The notes beneath the pieces are model-generated. The model did not search any database and was not told the DNA's origin. It saw only the letters and a program-made list of their open reading frames with translations. This document shows positions 1 to 8,499 of a stretch of 64,000 bases of DNA, one piece after another. Every line of letters starts with the position of its first letter. Position 1 is the first letter of the stretch. Position numbers and translations under genes: made by a program. Origin of the DNA: Deltaproteobacteria bacterium (GTDB taxonomy: Bacteria > UBA10199 > JACPAL01 > JAHFST01); assembly GCA_023265625.1 (NCBI GenBank), contig JAHFST010000005.1, forward strand, positions 123,635 through 187,634, in the 5' to 3' direction.

Positions 1-317
1 GTATTGATGGTCACAGGAACAGGCTGATTGCTGACCTTCTCCAAAATTTGTCTCTGCAGAGTCTCTTGATCCTGTAAGATCTGCTTTTGTGACAACTTCT
101 GCTCGTCAAAGGCCCGCCTTAACTCCCCTAGGCTTTGCGCCTGCTGTTGGATTTTACGATCTTGTTCTTCCAGGACCTGTAACAGCTGGGTATTCTGAAA
201 CATCTGCTGATCAACGATCCGATTCAGCCGACCAGCCACATCCAACTCTTGGGCCATCAACCCACCGGGTATCATTAATAAAACAACCGGTACTATCCTC
301 TTCCACGGGGTCAACAT
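1..317 (-). CDS. secreted coiled-coil protein, partial (3' end beyond window)
   Basis: The frame runs leftward from an ATG at 315-317 off the window edge, giving the first 105 residues. The N-terminus has a basic start, a hydrophobic stretch (VPVVLLMIPGG) and a plausible signal-peptidase site after LMA-QE near residue 22. The rest is Gln/Glu/Leu-rich (QQMFQNTQLLQVLEEQDRK) and predicted helical coiled coil. I do not recognise the family; secreted coiled-coil proteins of this shape occur in secretion and conjugation systems (VirB5/TrbJ-like), but nothing here proves that. The next gene upstream is separated by a palindromic element. Confidence 0.6.
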   Translation of the reverse strand, partial: MLTPWKRIVPVVLLMIPGGLMAQELDVAGRLNRIVDQQMFQNTQLLQVLEEQDRKIQQQAQSLGELRRAFDEQKLSQKQILQDQETLQRQILEKVSNQPVPVTIN

Positions 318-369
318 TACGGGCGCAGTACCACCGGGAACTGTGACTTGTAAAGCGAGAATTGTAATA

Positions 370-520
370 ACTACTCAGGTACCCCCTGGAGGGACCGAGG
401 ACCTGTTTGAGCGCCACCTTTAGACATCGCCATTTTACGCCGGGAAGCCCTGGACCAGAGCAAAATGGCGATAGACGACGCGCGAGTTCCGCAGGGCCCG
501 GAAGGAGGTACCTGAGTAGT
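370..520. repeat. 151-bp nested imperfect palindrome (MITE-like)
   Basis: The outer arms are ACTACTCAGGTACC at 370-383 and its exact reverse complement at 507-520. A second, inner pair is ATCGCCATTTT at 426-436 and AAAATGGCGAT at 462-472. The DNA between the arms has diverged, so the element folds into a two-stem cruciform or long hairpin. It fills the intergenic gap between the partial secreted gene and the DUF2442-XRE gene. It carries no credible coding sequence and resembles a non-autonomous mobile element or a REP-like structure; I saw no second copy in this window. Confidence 0.6.
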
Positions 521-536
521 GATGAATTGCACGCCT

Positions 537-1004
537 TTAAATAAGGTCCGCAGGAGAAACATCCAAGACGCGACACAGACTAGTTAAGGTATCCACCTGC
601 GGCTGAGAAAGATTGCCTTCGATGCGGTTGATCTGGGCACGACTGAGCCCCACAGCACGAGCCAGGGCCTCCTGAGTTAACTCACGTCCCTCCCTCAACT
701 CCCGCAACCGTTTACCCAAGGCCAGCTTCTTCTGGCCCCCCCCCCGGGCATAATGCTTGATAGAGTCCCAGGGCAGGTCGTAACTCTCTCCGCTCGCCTG
801 GGTGACGGCCACGGCCCCCTGGTGGTCAAAAATCTGCAGACTCGTGACTGGAGTGCCATCGTCTCCAGGGAGTGATCTCCTCGGGATGGAGTAGCCTTCT
901 CCATTCTCAAAGATAAAAATGAGCCGCTTGCCATCCTGGGAAAGGGCTACTTCATCAAGACGTCTCTCAGAACCAACCCCAATTTTTTTAACGGCCAGGC
1001 CCAT
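537..1004 (-). CDS. DUF2442-like domain fused to XRE-type HTH, putative antitoxin
   Basis: 155 aa. Residues 1-85 resemble DUF2442 (a short beta-rich domain around the DLPWDSIKHYA segment). Residues about 95-155 are a clear XRE helix-turn-helix (LGKRLRELREGRELTQEALA, then VGLSRAQINRIE). It starts 3 bp after the stop of the DUF4160 gene and is surely co-transcribed with it. DUF4160 and DUF2442 genes are commonly paired and thought to form a toxin-antitoxin-like module. The fused HTH suggests this member also represses the pair. The pairing is seen directly; the toxin-antitoxin role is inference. Confidence 0.75.
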   Translation of the reverse strand: MGLAVKKIGVGSERRLDEVALSQDGKRLIFIFENGEGYSIPRRSLPGDDGTPVTSLQIFDHQGAVAVTQASGESYDLPWDSIKHYARGGGQKKLALGKRLRELREGRELTQEALARAVGLSRAQINRIEGNLSQPQVDTLTSLCRVLDVSPADLI

Positions 1005-1007
1005 GCA

Positions 1008-1202
1008 TCACCTCACAATAAATCCCGCTTGTTTCAATGCCTTGCGAATTCTACCGGTCATTTTCCAATCCCCGATGGGTTTCTGATGAATGACATCGTA
1101 CCTCCCGATAAAAACGGACCCCTCATAAATATGCACATGAAAAGGTTCATGGTCGCCGGAATACCACTCAAAAATATACCCACCAGCCTTCCGACGGCCC
1201 AT
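1008..1202 (-). CDS. DUF4160 domain protein
   Basis: 64 aa, the full length of the family. The core EPFHVHIYEG is the typical DUF4160 signature with its conserved His pair. The C-terminal part is basic (GRIRKALKQAG). The ATG at 1200-1202 is the only reasonable start. It is the first gene of a two-gene minus-strand operon with the DUF2442-XRE protein 3 bp downstream. The biochemical activity of DUF4160 is not established; gene pairing suggests a small toxin-antitoxin-like module. Confidence 0.75.
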   Translation of the reverse strand: MGRRKAGGYIFEWYSGDHEPFHVHIYEGSVFIGRYDVIHQKPIGDWKMTGRIRKALKQAGFIVR

Positions 1203-1319
1203 GTTTTAATGTAACATTTATATTACTTTTTACAACAAATAAATTCTGCCGGTTATGAAGCAACCTTTCCCCCGGGCTTGCCGAAGCAGGACCATCAACT
1301 CTTAAACAGGAGAATTGCC

Positions 1320-2222
1320 ATGTACTCTGATAATTTATTTAAGATGAGTCTGTTGCGCGGGGCCTGGGCAGGAGTAGGCGGGCCGGCCGCACGGATTTTG
1401 GACCCCCTGCAACTAACCGGACAGGTGGCTGAACACGCCGCCATGTCTCTGGCTGAGCAAGGTTTGGCCATCGATGGTGGTGTTATCAAAGGGGAGTTAG
1501 ATGCCTTACTTTTCGGGGATGTTTTTTTAGGGACAACTCCTTCAAAATGGGCACAGATCCTTGCCGGAGCCGGGGGACAAACGATTCCTCTCCCGACAGC
1601 GCACAACGACACCCTCCATTTACTGTGTGCGGCTAGAGAGAGAAGTGTCAATCGTGTGGAGGCGTTTCAATTTGAACAATCACGATTTGAGGGGTCGGGC
1701 GGGCCGCAAGTTGTTGGACTGGAGGTTGGTTTTGAATTGTTTCAAGATGGTGAACCCGAACACTCGCGAATAGAACTCGGAATGAACGCCGCCTTGGTTT
1801 ATCCGGTAGATGATCGCATCGGTATGATGGCCGACAGTAGAACCGACAATTATGCGGCCAAGCTGCAGACAAAGGGGAGACTGATGCTACAATACGGTGT
1901 GCTCAGGACGATTAATTTTTCTACAGAAGAAGCAAAGAAAGGCAGGGTGCAAGAAGGACTCACCTCTGTTGCAAGACTTACTTTTCATGAAACCCCAGTT
2001 TCCGATCCTCAAACAATCGATACATTTGCCGCCGATGGCGTCACTTTGTGGCGCGATTTTCCGCTTCGCAACCAAAAGAGAGGTAAAGATATTTACCCAT
2101 TCCCAGTCCAACTTTCCGCTGATTCGAGCACCACTGAACAGGATGTGGCGGGGTTAGCGATGGCTCACCGAGAGATCCAGCGGATGGTGTTGCCTTTGGT
2201 CTACCGTCCACCTAGCGTTTAG
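1320..2222 (+). CDS. hypothetical protein, 300 aa
   Basis: No family recognised. The start at 1320 is preceded by a good ribosome binding site (AGGAGAATTGCC), so a longer frame opening at 1278 is less likely. No signal peptide or membrane segment is seen. The N-terminal third is Gly/Ala-rich and hydrophobic-amphipathic; the middle has a beta-rich look (VVGLEVGFELFQDGE). It sits alone between divergent neighbours, with no operon partner. Possibly part of the accessory segment 1-4445. Confidence 0.65.
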   Translation: MYSDNLFKMSLLRGAWAGVGGPAARILDPLQLTGQVAEHAAMSLAEQGLAIDGGVIKGELDALLFGDVFLGTTPSKWAQILAGAGGQTIPLPTAHNDTLHLLCAARERSVNRVEAFQFEQSRFEGSGGPQVVGLEVGFELFQDGEPEHSRIELGMNAALVYPVDDRIGMMADSRTDNYAAKLQTKGRLMLQYGVLRTINFSTEEAKKGRVQEGLTSVARLTFHETPVSDPQTIDTFAADGVTLWRDFPLRNQKRGKDIYPFPVQLSADSSTTEQDVAGLAMAHREIQRMVLPLVYRPPSV

Positions 2223-2352
2223 CAACCCAATTCCCGAACCGCCCCTAAGTCGGGCACTCTTGTCTAAAGTTTAATTTCCACAAACGCAACTTGAAGGCCT
2301 ACCTCTGCCGAAATAGCTGACAGGATATGGCTACACCCTTAGCAAAATTGTC

Positions 2353-2381
2353 TTGATCTATTGTCGCTTTCAGCATACAAT
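2353..2381 (+). promoter_or_regulatory. sigma70-like promoter of the orphan antitoxin gene
   Basis: A -35 box TTGATC at 2353-2358 and a -10 box TACAAT at 2376-2381 are separated by exactly 17 bp and lie 12 bp before the ATG at 2393. The start of transcription would fall within a few bases of the start codon, implying a very short leader. Confidence 0.5.
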
Positions 2382-2392
2382 AAAAATGAAGC

Positions 2393-2716
2393 ATGAGAAA
2401 AAAAATAACCAAATTTCGAGAGTACCACCTTAAAAAATTAACAAATTCCAAGGAAGCTCAAATCTACCTTGAAGTTGCTTTGGAAGAATTTGAAAAGGAT
2501 CGAGACAAAGAGACATTTTTGAAGGCCTTGCGGGATGTCGCAGAGGCTCGGGGAGGGTTATCATTTCTCGCGGAACGCACGCGGTTGAATCGACAGAACC
2601 TTTACAAGGCGCTTTCCTCCAGTGGAAATCCTAAACTGGAAACAATAGGTATGATCTTACGCGGGCTAGGTTTTCGACTCTCCGTTGTAACTCTCCCATT
2701 GGAATCGGCTTCATAG
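2393..2716 (+). CDS. HigA-like antitoxin of the HI1420 family, orphan
   Basis: 107 aa. The sequence fits the addiction-module antidote family typified by HI1420: an N-terminal helix with EYHLKKL and YLEVALEEFEKDRD, then a helix-turn-helix (ARGGLSFLAERTRLNRQNLY) and KALSSSGNPKLETI. In this family the gene normally follows a RelE/ParE-like toxin gene. Here the upstream 170 bp (2223-2392) holds no toxin frame, only a promoter, and the downstream gene is unrelated. It is therefore an orphan antitoxin or a stand-alone regulator. Confidence 0.75.
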   Translation: MRKKITKFREYHLKKLTNSKEAQIYLEVALEEFEKDRDKETFLKALRDVAEARGGLSFLAERTRLNRQNLYKALSSSGNPKLETIGMILRGLGFRLSVVTLPLESAS

Positions 2717-2858
2717 TTCAACCGACAGGTCATACCCCCATTGTCGGTCCCACGTTTCATGACCTCTGAGCAGTAAAAAAAGGCATCCTCTAACTAATCC
2801 GAAACTTATTTAAAATCATGCCGATAACTTACACAGACGCTTCAGGGGGAATAAATAT

Positions 2859-4445
2859 ATGTTTGAAGGCATCAGACCAAACTTCTGGGCAATGACAACA
2901 GCTGGCTTCGGTTCGCTCGAGTTCGGATTAACATCAAACTTGAGCCGACAAGAGACTATTGTGATCAATGCAATGAAGCTCTTGGGTCCCCTGGTAGGGC
3001 CTTCCTTAAGAAATCCTGATGGCATTTTGGATTTGAACAAAATTCCAGGTGAAATACAAGGAGGTCTTAGACAATTGCTTGTCGACCAAGTATGGCATCA
3101 ACGACCACTCCATGCTTGCGATTACGACAGGTTGTGGTCGCAGCCACTGTTTACGCAATTTCTAGATTCATTGTGGAAAACAAAAAATGGCAGAACCTTA
3201 TCCCTACCTATCGATGACGCTGAAAGAATCATGAGAAGACTCTCTGCAGACATGGTGAGCATTGATGTCACAATTTTCCAGGAACACTATTCCGTTCCGG
3301 CGGCATTCGTTGTTGGCGGACTTTTCAGACCACTTTCTCATCAGGGTACTGAAGGCATCGGTGATAAACAAATACCTCCTCCTCTATACACAATATCAAA
3401 AGCTATACGACTTGAAGCCTCCCAAGAATATCCAGACATACCCCCTGCTAATATGAAAGATGCATTTGTGGTTCGAGTAGACAATAGAGTGTTAATGTCT
3501 AACAACGAATGTAAAGAAATTTTAGATGATCTTGGCGTTACTCAGGATCAAAGAAATTCTGCACTTGGAGTTCAATTGATCCCTGAAGGGATCATCAGGG
3601 AAGGAATGTGCAAAGTAACATTGACCAAGAACGCAACGAGAGCGGCCCTGGTAGGAAGGATCGATTTTGTTGATTCCAAGACAGGGACGCATTGGAGATA
3701 TCTCACCGCTAAAGGTATAGGGGCTTTGATCAACGCGACCATGATAGTCACTGTCATCGGAGAGGAGCGTATTAGTTCTACCGGAGATACATGGGGAGTA
3801 ACGGATTTGGAGGATGCCACAACTGATTTTGAAATGTCATTGCGATTTATTAGAGAAGGAATAAGAACAGTAATTCCTGTTGCAATCATTGAGCTGGATC
3901 ACATCCTCAATAAAAATAGTTCCCCACTTACAATCCAAGAAGCGCAGCAAATAGGTTTGCTCCGAAAGAATGAAAGACCGGTTGTTTATCTCCGAGCCTT
4001 CGCAACACATTTGAGGATGTCTGATCTCTATCTTGAACTTTATGGATATAAAAAAAACAGCTCAATCGAAAAACGTCAAATGGTGGATGCTGCGATGAGG
4101 ACGGTTGAGAGAGAAATTAGGCAATTCGTTAAAAGAGACTCCTTTGGCATCAACGATTATGCTAATTGGTTTGCATATACCCTTGGCCAGGTATTTAGAA
4201 AAATACACGACATGAATGTATTACATCACAATGTTTCCGGTCAGAACATTACCTTGGATTGCCGGATCTTAGACCTTGATACGGTTACGGAAATTGAATA
4301 CCCGTGGCAGATAGAAGATGAATTAAAAGACGTTAGATCAACCCTAGTGCATTTTACGAGAGTAATTAATGAAGTTTATTCAACTAATTTGGAAAGTGAC
4401 GAATTGAGCGAAATATTCATGAGGAGTTACTTAACCGAATCGTGA
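2859..4445 (+). CDS. large hypothetical protein with degenerate protein-kinase-like C-terminal motif
   Basis: 528 aa, preceded by AGGGGGAATAAAT, a strong Shine-Dalgarno. No family recognised over the first 420 residues. Near residue 455 the segment LHHNVSGQN aligns with the kinase catalytic loop HRDLKPxN, with Asn in place of the catalytic Asp and Ser in place of Lys. It is followed about 8 residues later by ILDLDTV, in the place of the metal-binding DFG/DFD motif. It lacks a glycine-rich loop I can identify. Codon use is noticeably more A+T-rich than in flanking core genes, suggesting transfer. A pseudokinase or atypical kinase fold is inference from the motif spacing only. Confidence 0.7.
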   Translation: MFEGIRPNFWAMTTAGFGSLEFGLTSNLSRQETIVINAMKLLGPLVGPSLRNPDGILDLNKIPGEIQGGLRQLLVDQVWHQRPLHACDYDRLWSQPLFTQFLDSLWKTKNGRTLSLPIDDAERIMRRLSADMVSIDVTIFQEHYSVPAAFVVGGLFRPLSHQGTEGIGDKQIPPPLYTISKAIRLEASQEYPDIPPANMKDAFVVRVDNRVLMSNNECKEILDDLGVTQDQRNSALGVQLIPEGIIREGMCKVTLTKNATRAALVGRIDFVDSKTGTHWRYLTAKGIGALINATMIVTVIGEERISSTGDTWGVTDLEDATTDFEMSLRFIREGIRTVIPVAIIELDHILNKNSSPLTIQEAQQIGLLRKNERPVVYLRAFATHLRMSDLYLELYGYKKNSSIEKRQMVDAAMRTVEREIRQFVKRDSFGINDYANWFAYTLGQVFRKIHDMNVLHHNVSGQNITLDCRILDLDTVTEIEYPWQIEDELKDVRSTLVHFTRVINEVYSTNLESDELSEIFMRSYLTES

Positions 4446-4452
4446 AACGATA

Positions 4453-5601
4453 TTAACAGCCCAATTCCCGAGAAATGACAATCCGCTGGATCTCGCTCGT
4501 GCCTTCGCCGATCTCTAACAGCCGCTGATCCCGGTAAAACTTGGCCACCGGGTATTCCTCCATCAGGCCATAGCCCCCGTGGATCTGCACGGCGTGATCG
4601 GTCACGCGCTTCATGACTTCGGAGCAATAAAGCTTGGCCATGGCGGCCTCTTTTTTGAACGGGCGGCCCTGATCCTTCAACCAACAGGCCTTGTAGAGGA
4701 GGTTACGGGCCGCTTCGATCTCCATGGCCATGTCGGCCAGTTTGAAGGCAATGGCTTGGTGTCGGGAAATGGGCATCCCGAAGGTTTTACGCTCTTTGGA
4801 ATAGGACAAGGCTGCTTCAAAGGCCCCCTGCGCGCCTCCCAGCCCCATGGCCGCAATGCCCAAGCGACCGGAATCAAGGGTGGCAAGCATTTGCCGAAAA
4901 CCATCGCCCCGTCTTCCCAGGAGATTGGACTCGGGCACGGTAACATTGTCAAAGTAAAGCTCGGCCGTATTGGTGGAACGCCAGGTCATTTTGTGATGCA
5001 TCTCCCGTGCGGTAAAACCAGCCGTCCCGGCGGGCACCAAGATACACGAAATCTCTCGCTTGCCATCTTGGGTCGAAGAAACCGCCTGTACGGTCACCCC
5101 CGCCGTAATGCGCGAGGCCCCATTGGTAATGAAAATCTTTGAACCGTTGATCACCCATTGGCCGTTTTTGAGTTCGGCGCGGGTCTTAGAGCCACCAGCA
5201 TCGCTGCCGGCATCGGGCTCGGTCAGGCCAAAACCCCAGAGGGTCTTGCCGGTGCAGAGGTCGGGTAAATATTTCTGTTTTTGCTCTTCCGTCCCGAAGT
5301 GATAGATGGGACCAATCCCTAAGGAATTTTCCGCCGCCACCGTCGCCGCCTGACACGCATCCACCCGGGCCAACTCCTCAATCGCGATCACGTAACTTAA
5401 ATAATCCAGGCCCTGCCCCCCATGGCTAGGCGAGATCGTCATACCAAACAGACCCAGCGAACCCATCTTGGCCACGAGGTCGTAGGAAAATTCCTCTTTT
5501 TCATCAATTTTTTGGGCAATCGGTTTGATTTCACGTTCCGCAAAGTCACGAATGGTCTTGCGGAGCATGTCTTGTTCTGGGGTCAGGTCGTAAGAGAGCA
5601 T
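4453..5601 (-). CDS. acyl-CoA dehydrogenase
   Basis: 382 aa, standard family length. FAD-dependent alpha,beta-dehydrogenation of acyl-CoA in the cytoplasm, passing electrons to ETF. Signatures seen: LTEPDAGSDAGGSKT (FAD/substrate loop), KIFITNG, RKTFGMPISRHQAIAFKLADM, IHGGYGLMEEYPVAKFYRD and the C-terminal EIGEGTSEIQ, whose Glu is the usual catalytic base of short/branched-chain enzymes. The ATG at 5601 is preferred over an upstream in-frame TTG. Substrate chain length cannot be told from sequence alone. No ETF or enoyl-CoA hydratase gene is adjacent. Confidence 0.95.
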   Translation of the reverse strand: MLSYDLTPEQDMLRKTIRDFAEREIKPIAQKIDEKEEFSYDLVAKMGSLGLFGMTISPSHGGQGLDYLSYVIAIEELARVDACQAATVAAENSLGIGPIYHFGTEEQKQKYLPDLCTGKTLWGFGLTEPDAGSDAGGSKTRAELKNGQWVINGSKIFITNGASRITAGVTVQAVSSTQDGKREISCILVPAGTAGFTAREMHHKMTWRSTNTAELYFDNVTVPESNLLGRRGDGFRQMLATLDSGRLGIAAMGLGGAQGAFEAALSYSKERKTFGMPISRHQAIAFKLADMAMEIEAARNLLYKACWLKDQGRPFKKEAAMAKLYCSEVMKRVTDHAVQIHGGYGLMEEYPVAKFYRDQRLLEIGEGTSEIQRIVISRELGC

Positions 5602-5719
5602 GAAGCAACTTCTAATCAATCAAGAATTGGAATGCAAGTGGCCTCTCAAGGGGCTTGCGTCGCCCCCTCCACCGGCAAAGCCGGATAGAGCCTCCCCCTC
5701 AACGCGCCCTTGGCGCTGA

Positions 5720-6658
5720 TCAATGCCAATGCCCTTCACAGCCCTCATAGGGAATCCCCTGACCGGTCAAAAAGCTCCTGAGAACCTTGTGAAACTCGTC
5801 CGGGCGTTCCAGCATCGGGAAATGTCCGCAATCCGGGATCACGGATAACCGGGCCCGGGGAACTTTTTGGTGCATCTCAAGTGCCAACTGCACGGGCTGC
5901 AGGCTGTCTTGTTCTCCCCAAATGATCCCAAGCGGCACTTGCACGTTTCGCAACTCCTCCCGAACACAGTAGCCCAAAATGGCCAGGGCGGTTCGGACCG
6001 TGGCCCGACGGAGTTTGGGCCATTCTGGATCTGCCGTCACCGAGGCCGCCAACGATACCATCTCATCGGTCAATTCATTTGGGGAATAAACACTGGCGCC
6101 CACCAAACGCGGCATCAAACGAGCCCCCCAACAATTCCGCAAGAGCAGGGCGGCCAAACCTCTTTGCCAGATGGGATGACGTGGCCTGATGCCGGCAGGC
6201 GCCACCAAAATGACCGAACGGACGGGGGCATGCGATGTTTTAAGCAAATAGTCCAAGGCCACGGCCCCACCGAGAGAATGCCCGATCAAATGAAAGTTAT
6301 TCAACCCCAGTTGCCGCACAAAATCCCGTAAGGTCTCAGCGAAAAAAGCCATGTTGTAGGCACAATTAGGCTTCTCGCTCTTGCCAAAACCCGGATGATC
6401 ATACGCAATCACGCGAAAGAATTTGGCAAATTCCTGCAAGGTCGCTTGCCAACGGCGGATATTCGCCCCCAGGCCATGCAAAAAAAGAATCGTCGGCCCC
6501 GTGCCTTCATCGACATAACAAATCCGGCGACCACGAATCGTCACAAAACGCTCGGTAAAACCATAGTCCCGCTGCGCAAGTGGAACATAGTCGCGTGACG
6601 GAATTTTTCTTGTGGGAGAGAAGAGGGTGGACAGACCTTGCAGGACCTGGGAAGACAT
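5720..6658 (-). CDS. alpha/beta hydrolase
   Basis: 312 aa. Alpha/beta-hydrolase fold with oxyanion loop LHGLGAN, nucleophile elbow GHSLGG (Ser128), acid in GEQDS and catalytic His in CGHFPMLERPDEF. The arrangement resembles meta-cleavage-product hydrolases and small lipases/esterases; the substrate is unknown. It follows the small secreted gene by 3 bp and is probably co-transcribed with it. A GC-rich hairpin (5704-5716) lies just after its stop but has no T-tract. Confidence 0.9.
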   Translation of the reverse strand: MSSQVLQGLSTLFSPTRKIPSRDYVPLAQRDYGFTERFVTIRGRRICYVDEGTGPTILFLHGLGANIRRWQATLQEFAKFFRVIAYDHPGFGKSEKPNCAYNMAFFAETLRDFVRQLGLNNFHLIGHSLGGAVALDYLLKTSHAPVRSVILVAPAGIRPRHPIWQRGLAALLLRNCWGARLMPRLVGASVYSPNELTDEMVSLAASVTADPEWPKLRRATVRTALAILGYCVREELRNVQVPLGIIWGEQDSLQPVQLALEMHQKVPRARLSVIPDCGHFPMLERPDEFHKVLRSFLTGQGIPYEGCEGHWH

Positions 6659-6661
6659 CGG

Positions 6662-7096
6662 CTAATAACCCACAGCGGTCTTGGGCCATTTTAAATCAAC
6701 CGTCTTAAGACCCTTCGTGCGCGCCTGGAAAGGTTTAATGCGCTGGATGTGATGTCGATCCACCGCCACCACATGATAATCTCCTTCGGGCATGCCCAAG
6801 AGCAACCAGGGTTTTTCGCACAGTCTCCCTAACACCTGGATGCCGGCCTCATCAAAAATCCGAACATAGACACCCCCATAGGGGACCTTGGTCTCGGAAC
6901 GAAACATGATTTTGACATTGAACTGGTCCAGCCAACTTTTTTCCTCTTCGGCACCGCTAAACTCACCGGGAGCGACATTGATGAACGAAATACCTTTTTC
7001 CTGACGCACGGGGCTCTTCAGAACTGAAGGAGGTAAGGTGTGTGCGGAAAAAGAAAATAACAAAAGACCGATAACAGGCAAGATACGCAACCGCAT
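6662..7096 (-). CDS. small secreted protein of unknown function
   Basis: 144 aa from the ATG at 7096, giving a classic signal peptide (MRLRILPVIGLLLFSFSAHT). An in-frame GTG at 7162 would add 22 residues and abut the divergent gene at 7166. The mature part is probably beta-rich (GGVYVRIFDEAG, EGDYHVVAVD) and recalls transthyretin-like or carboxypeptidase-regulatory folds, but I do not recognise a family. It is 3 bp upstream of the alpha/beta hydrolase, so a periplasmic partner or unrelated co-transcribed gene are both possible. Confidence 0.7.
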   Translation of the reverse strand: MRLRILPVIGLLLFSFSAHTLPPSVLKSPVRQEKGISFINVAPGEFSGAEEEKSWLDQFNVKIMFRSETKVPYGGVYVRIFDEAGIQVLGRLCEKPWLLLGMPEGDYHVVAVDRHHIQRIKPFQARTKGLKTVDLKWPKTAVGY

Positions 7097-7165
7097 CTCC
7101 GGAAAATACCAGACTGGTCCCCAGTAGACAAGGAGGAAAACTTCCGTTAGCCTGCGAAGCACCTC

Positions 7166-8077
7166 ATGGCCGACTTTAAAAACCGCTTGTCTTGGTCAAA
7201 GTCCCGCGACGAATCCTTTCGTGAATGCCCGCGCAAATATTATTATCACTACTATGGCTCATGGGGGGGATGGGGCCGCGAGGCCCCCGCCAAAACGCGT
7301 CTCTTGTACCTCCTGAAAAACCTGAAAAGCCGTCACATGTGGTTGGGCGAGGTCGTGCATCACACCATTGAAGATGCCCTGAAACAGTACCAACGCACCC
7401 GCGAGCTCAAGCCCGAATCGTGGCTCAGCCGCATCACGGAACAAATGCGCCGTGAGTTTCGTGCTTCGCGCGATCGCCGATACCGGGAAGACCCAAAACG
7501 TAACCTGGCCCTCTACGAGCACGAGTATGAATCCCAAATCTCCAATCAAAAATGGGCCGAGGTTCATGATACAGCCCTGCGCTGCTTTACTAATTTTGCC
7601 AACGTCTTCTTCCTAGAACGGGTCAAACCCGTCCCGGTGGAACAATGGAAATTGATCGAAACCATGCAGGAGTTTTATGTGGAAGGGGTGTTGGTCTACG
7701 TGAAGATTGACTTCGCCTACGAGGCGGACGGTGAGTTTGTGATCGTCGACTGGAAGACGGGCAAGAGCGAGGATGTGGATAATCAAATCCAGCTTGATTG
7801 CTACGGGCTCTTTTCCCGCGAGGCCTTCAAAATCCCCACCGAAAAGATCCGTACCATTGAGTGCAACGTCAACCTCAGCAAAATCACCGAACAAAAGATG
7901 ATCGAGGCCAAACTCGATTTTGCCAAGCACTACATCCGCAATTCCATCCTGCAAATGAAGAGCTCACTAGTGGATGTGGAAAACAACACGGCGCGCGAGG
8001 AGGATTTTCCGTTTACCGAAAACGAACAGTCGTGTCGCTACTGCAATTTTAAGAAGGTGTGCGCGAAGTGGAATTAA
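7166..8077 (+). CDS. RecB/Cas4-type PD-(D/E)XK nuclease with Fe-S cysteines
   Basis: 303 aa. PD-(D/E)XK superfamily of the AddB/Cas4 type. Motifs in order: SRDESFRECPRKYYYHY (first cysteine, residue 21), GEVVHHTIE, KIDFAYE with the catalytic Asp, VIVDWKTGK giving the D-x-K pair, then QIQLDCYGL and the C-terminal CRYCNFKKVC with three more cysteines. The four cysteines match the iron-sulfur staple of this family. There is no helicase fusion and no CRISPR array, so a stand-alone DNA end-processing role is likeliest. It overlaps the convergent VapC gene by 4 bp. Confidence 0.9.
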   Translation: MADFKNRLSWSKSRDESFRECPRKYYYHYYGSWGGWGREAPAKTRLLYLLKNLKSRHMWLGEVVHHTIEDALKQYQRTRELKPESWLSRITEQMRREFRASRDRRYREDPKRNLALYEHEYESQISNQKWAEVHDTALRCFTNFANVFFLERVKPVPVEQWKLIETMQEFYVEGVLVYVKIDFAYEADGEFVIVDWKTGKSEDVDNQIQLDCYGLFSREAFKIPTEKIRTIECNVNLSKITEQKMIEAKLDFAKHYIRNSILQMKSSLVDVENNTAREEDFPFTENEQSCRYCNFKKVCAKWN

Positions 8078-8499
8078 GCAACCGATAAACCAATAACTCT
8101 GCATCCATGGGCTTGAGCGGCTATGCCTAGTTGTTGGTCGTGAGTAGCAAACAAGACTTCATCCCGGTGTTTCTCTCTCCACAGTAGGGCGGTGGCCAAA
8201 TGAATGCCATCGAGAGAACCAACGGGAGTAGCAAAGGGTTGCTCGGCACGATTTAACACTTCTTCCGTTACGGGAAGCCAACCCATGTGCGTAAAAAGCC
8301 GATGGAGGTCAGAAAGATACCTGGCCACCTCCTGGTCAGATATCTTGCCAACATGATGGAGCCGATCGATGGTACGAAGACACTCCACTCGCAGTAAACG
8401 ACTGGCGAACCCAACTTGAATATCTCGCCATTCCTTCAGAGGACTCACCTCATGAAACACCTTACGCAAAATGACGGAACTATCAAGATAACATCTCAC
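8074..8499 (-). CDS. VapC-like PIN domain toxin
   Basis: 141 aa PIN-domain ribonuclease. Acidic residues in place: CYLDSSVILR, the Glu in RVECLR, SLDGIHLATAL and FATHDQQL. Its start overlaps the stop of the antitoxin gene by 4 bp (translational coupling). VapC toxins cleave specific tRNA or rRNA sites; the target here is unknown. Confidence 0.9.
   Translation of the reverse strand: MRCYLDSSVILRKVFHEVSPLKEWRDIQVGFASRLLRVECLRTIDRLHHVGKISDQEVARYLSDLHRLFTHMGWLPVTEEVLNRAEQPFATPVGSLDGIHLATALLWREKHRDEVLFATHDQQLGIAAQAHGCRVIGLSVA

Noticed and set aside
211..576. 121-aa open frame on the minus strand across the nested palindrome
   Set aside because: It runs through the palindromic element and overlaps the start of the secreted coiled-coil gene in another frame. 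Low-complexity Cys/Ser/Arg composition and no ribosome binding site.
5649..5716. Two or three short GC hairpins after the alpha/beta hydrolase
   Set aside because: Stems of 5-6 bp with no T-tract. They may weakly stop transcription but do not meet the pattern of an intrinsic terminator.
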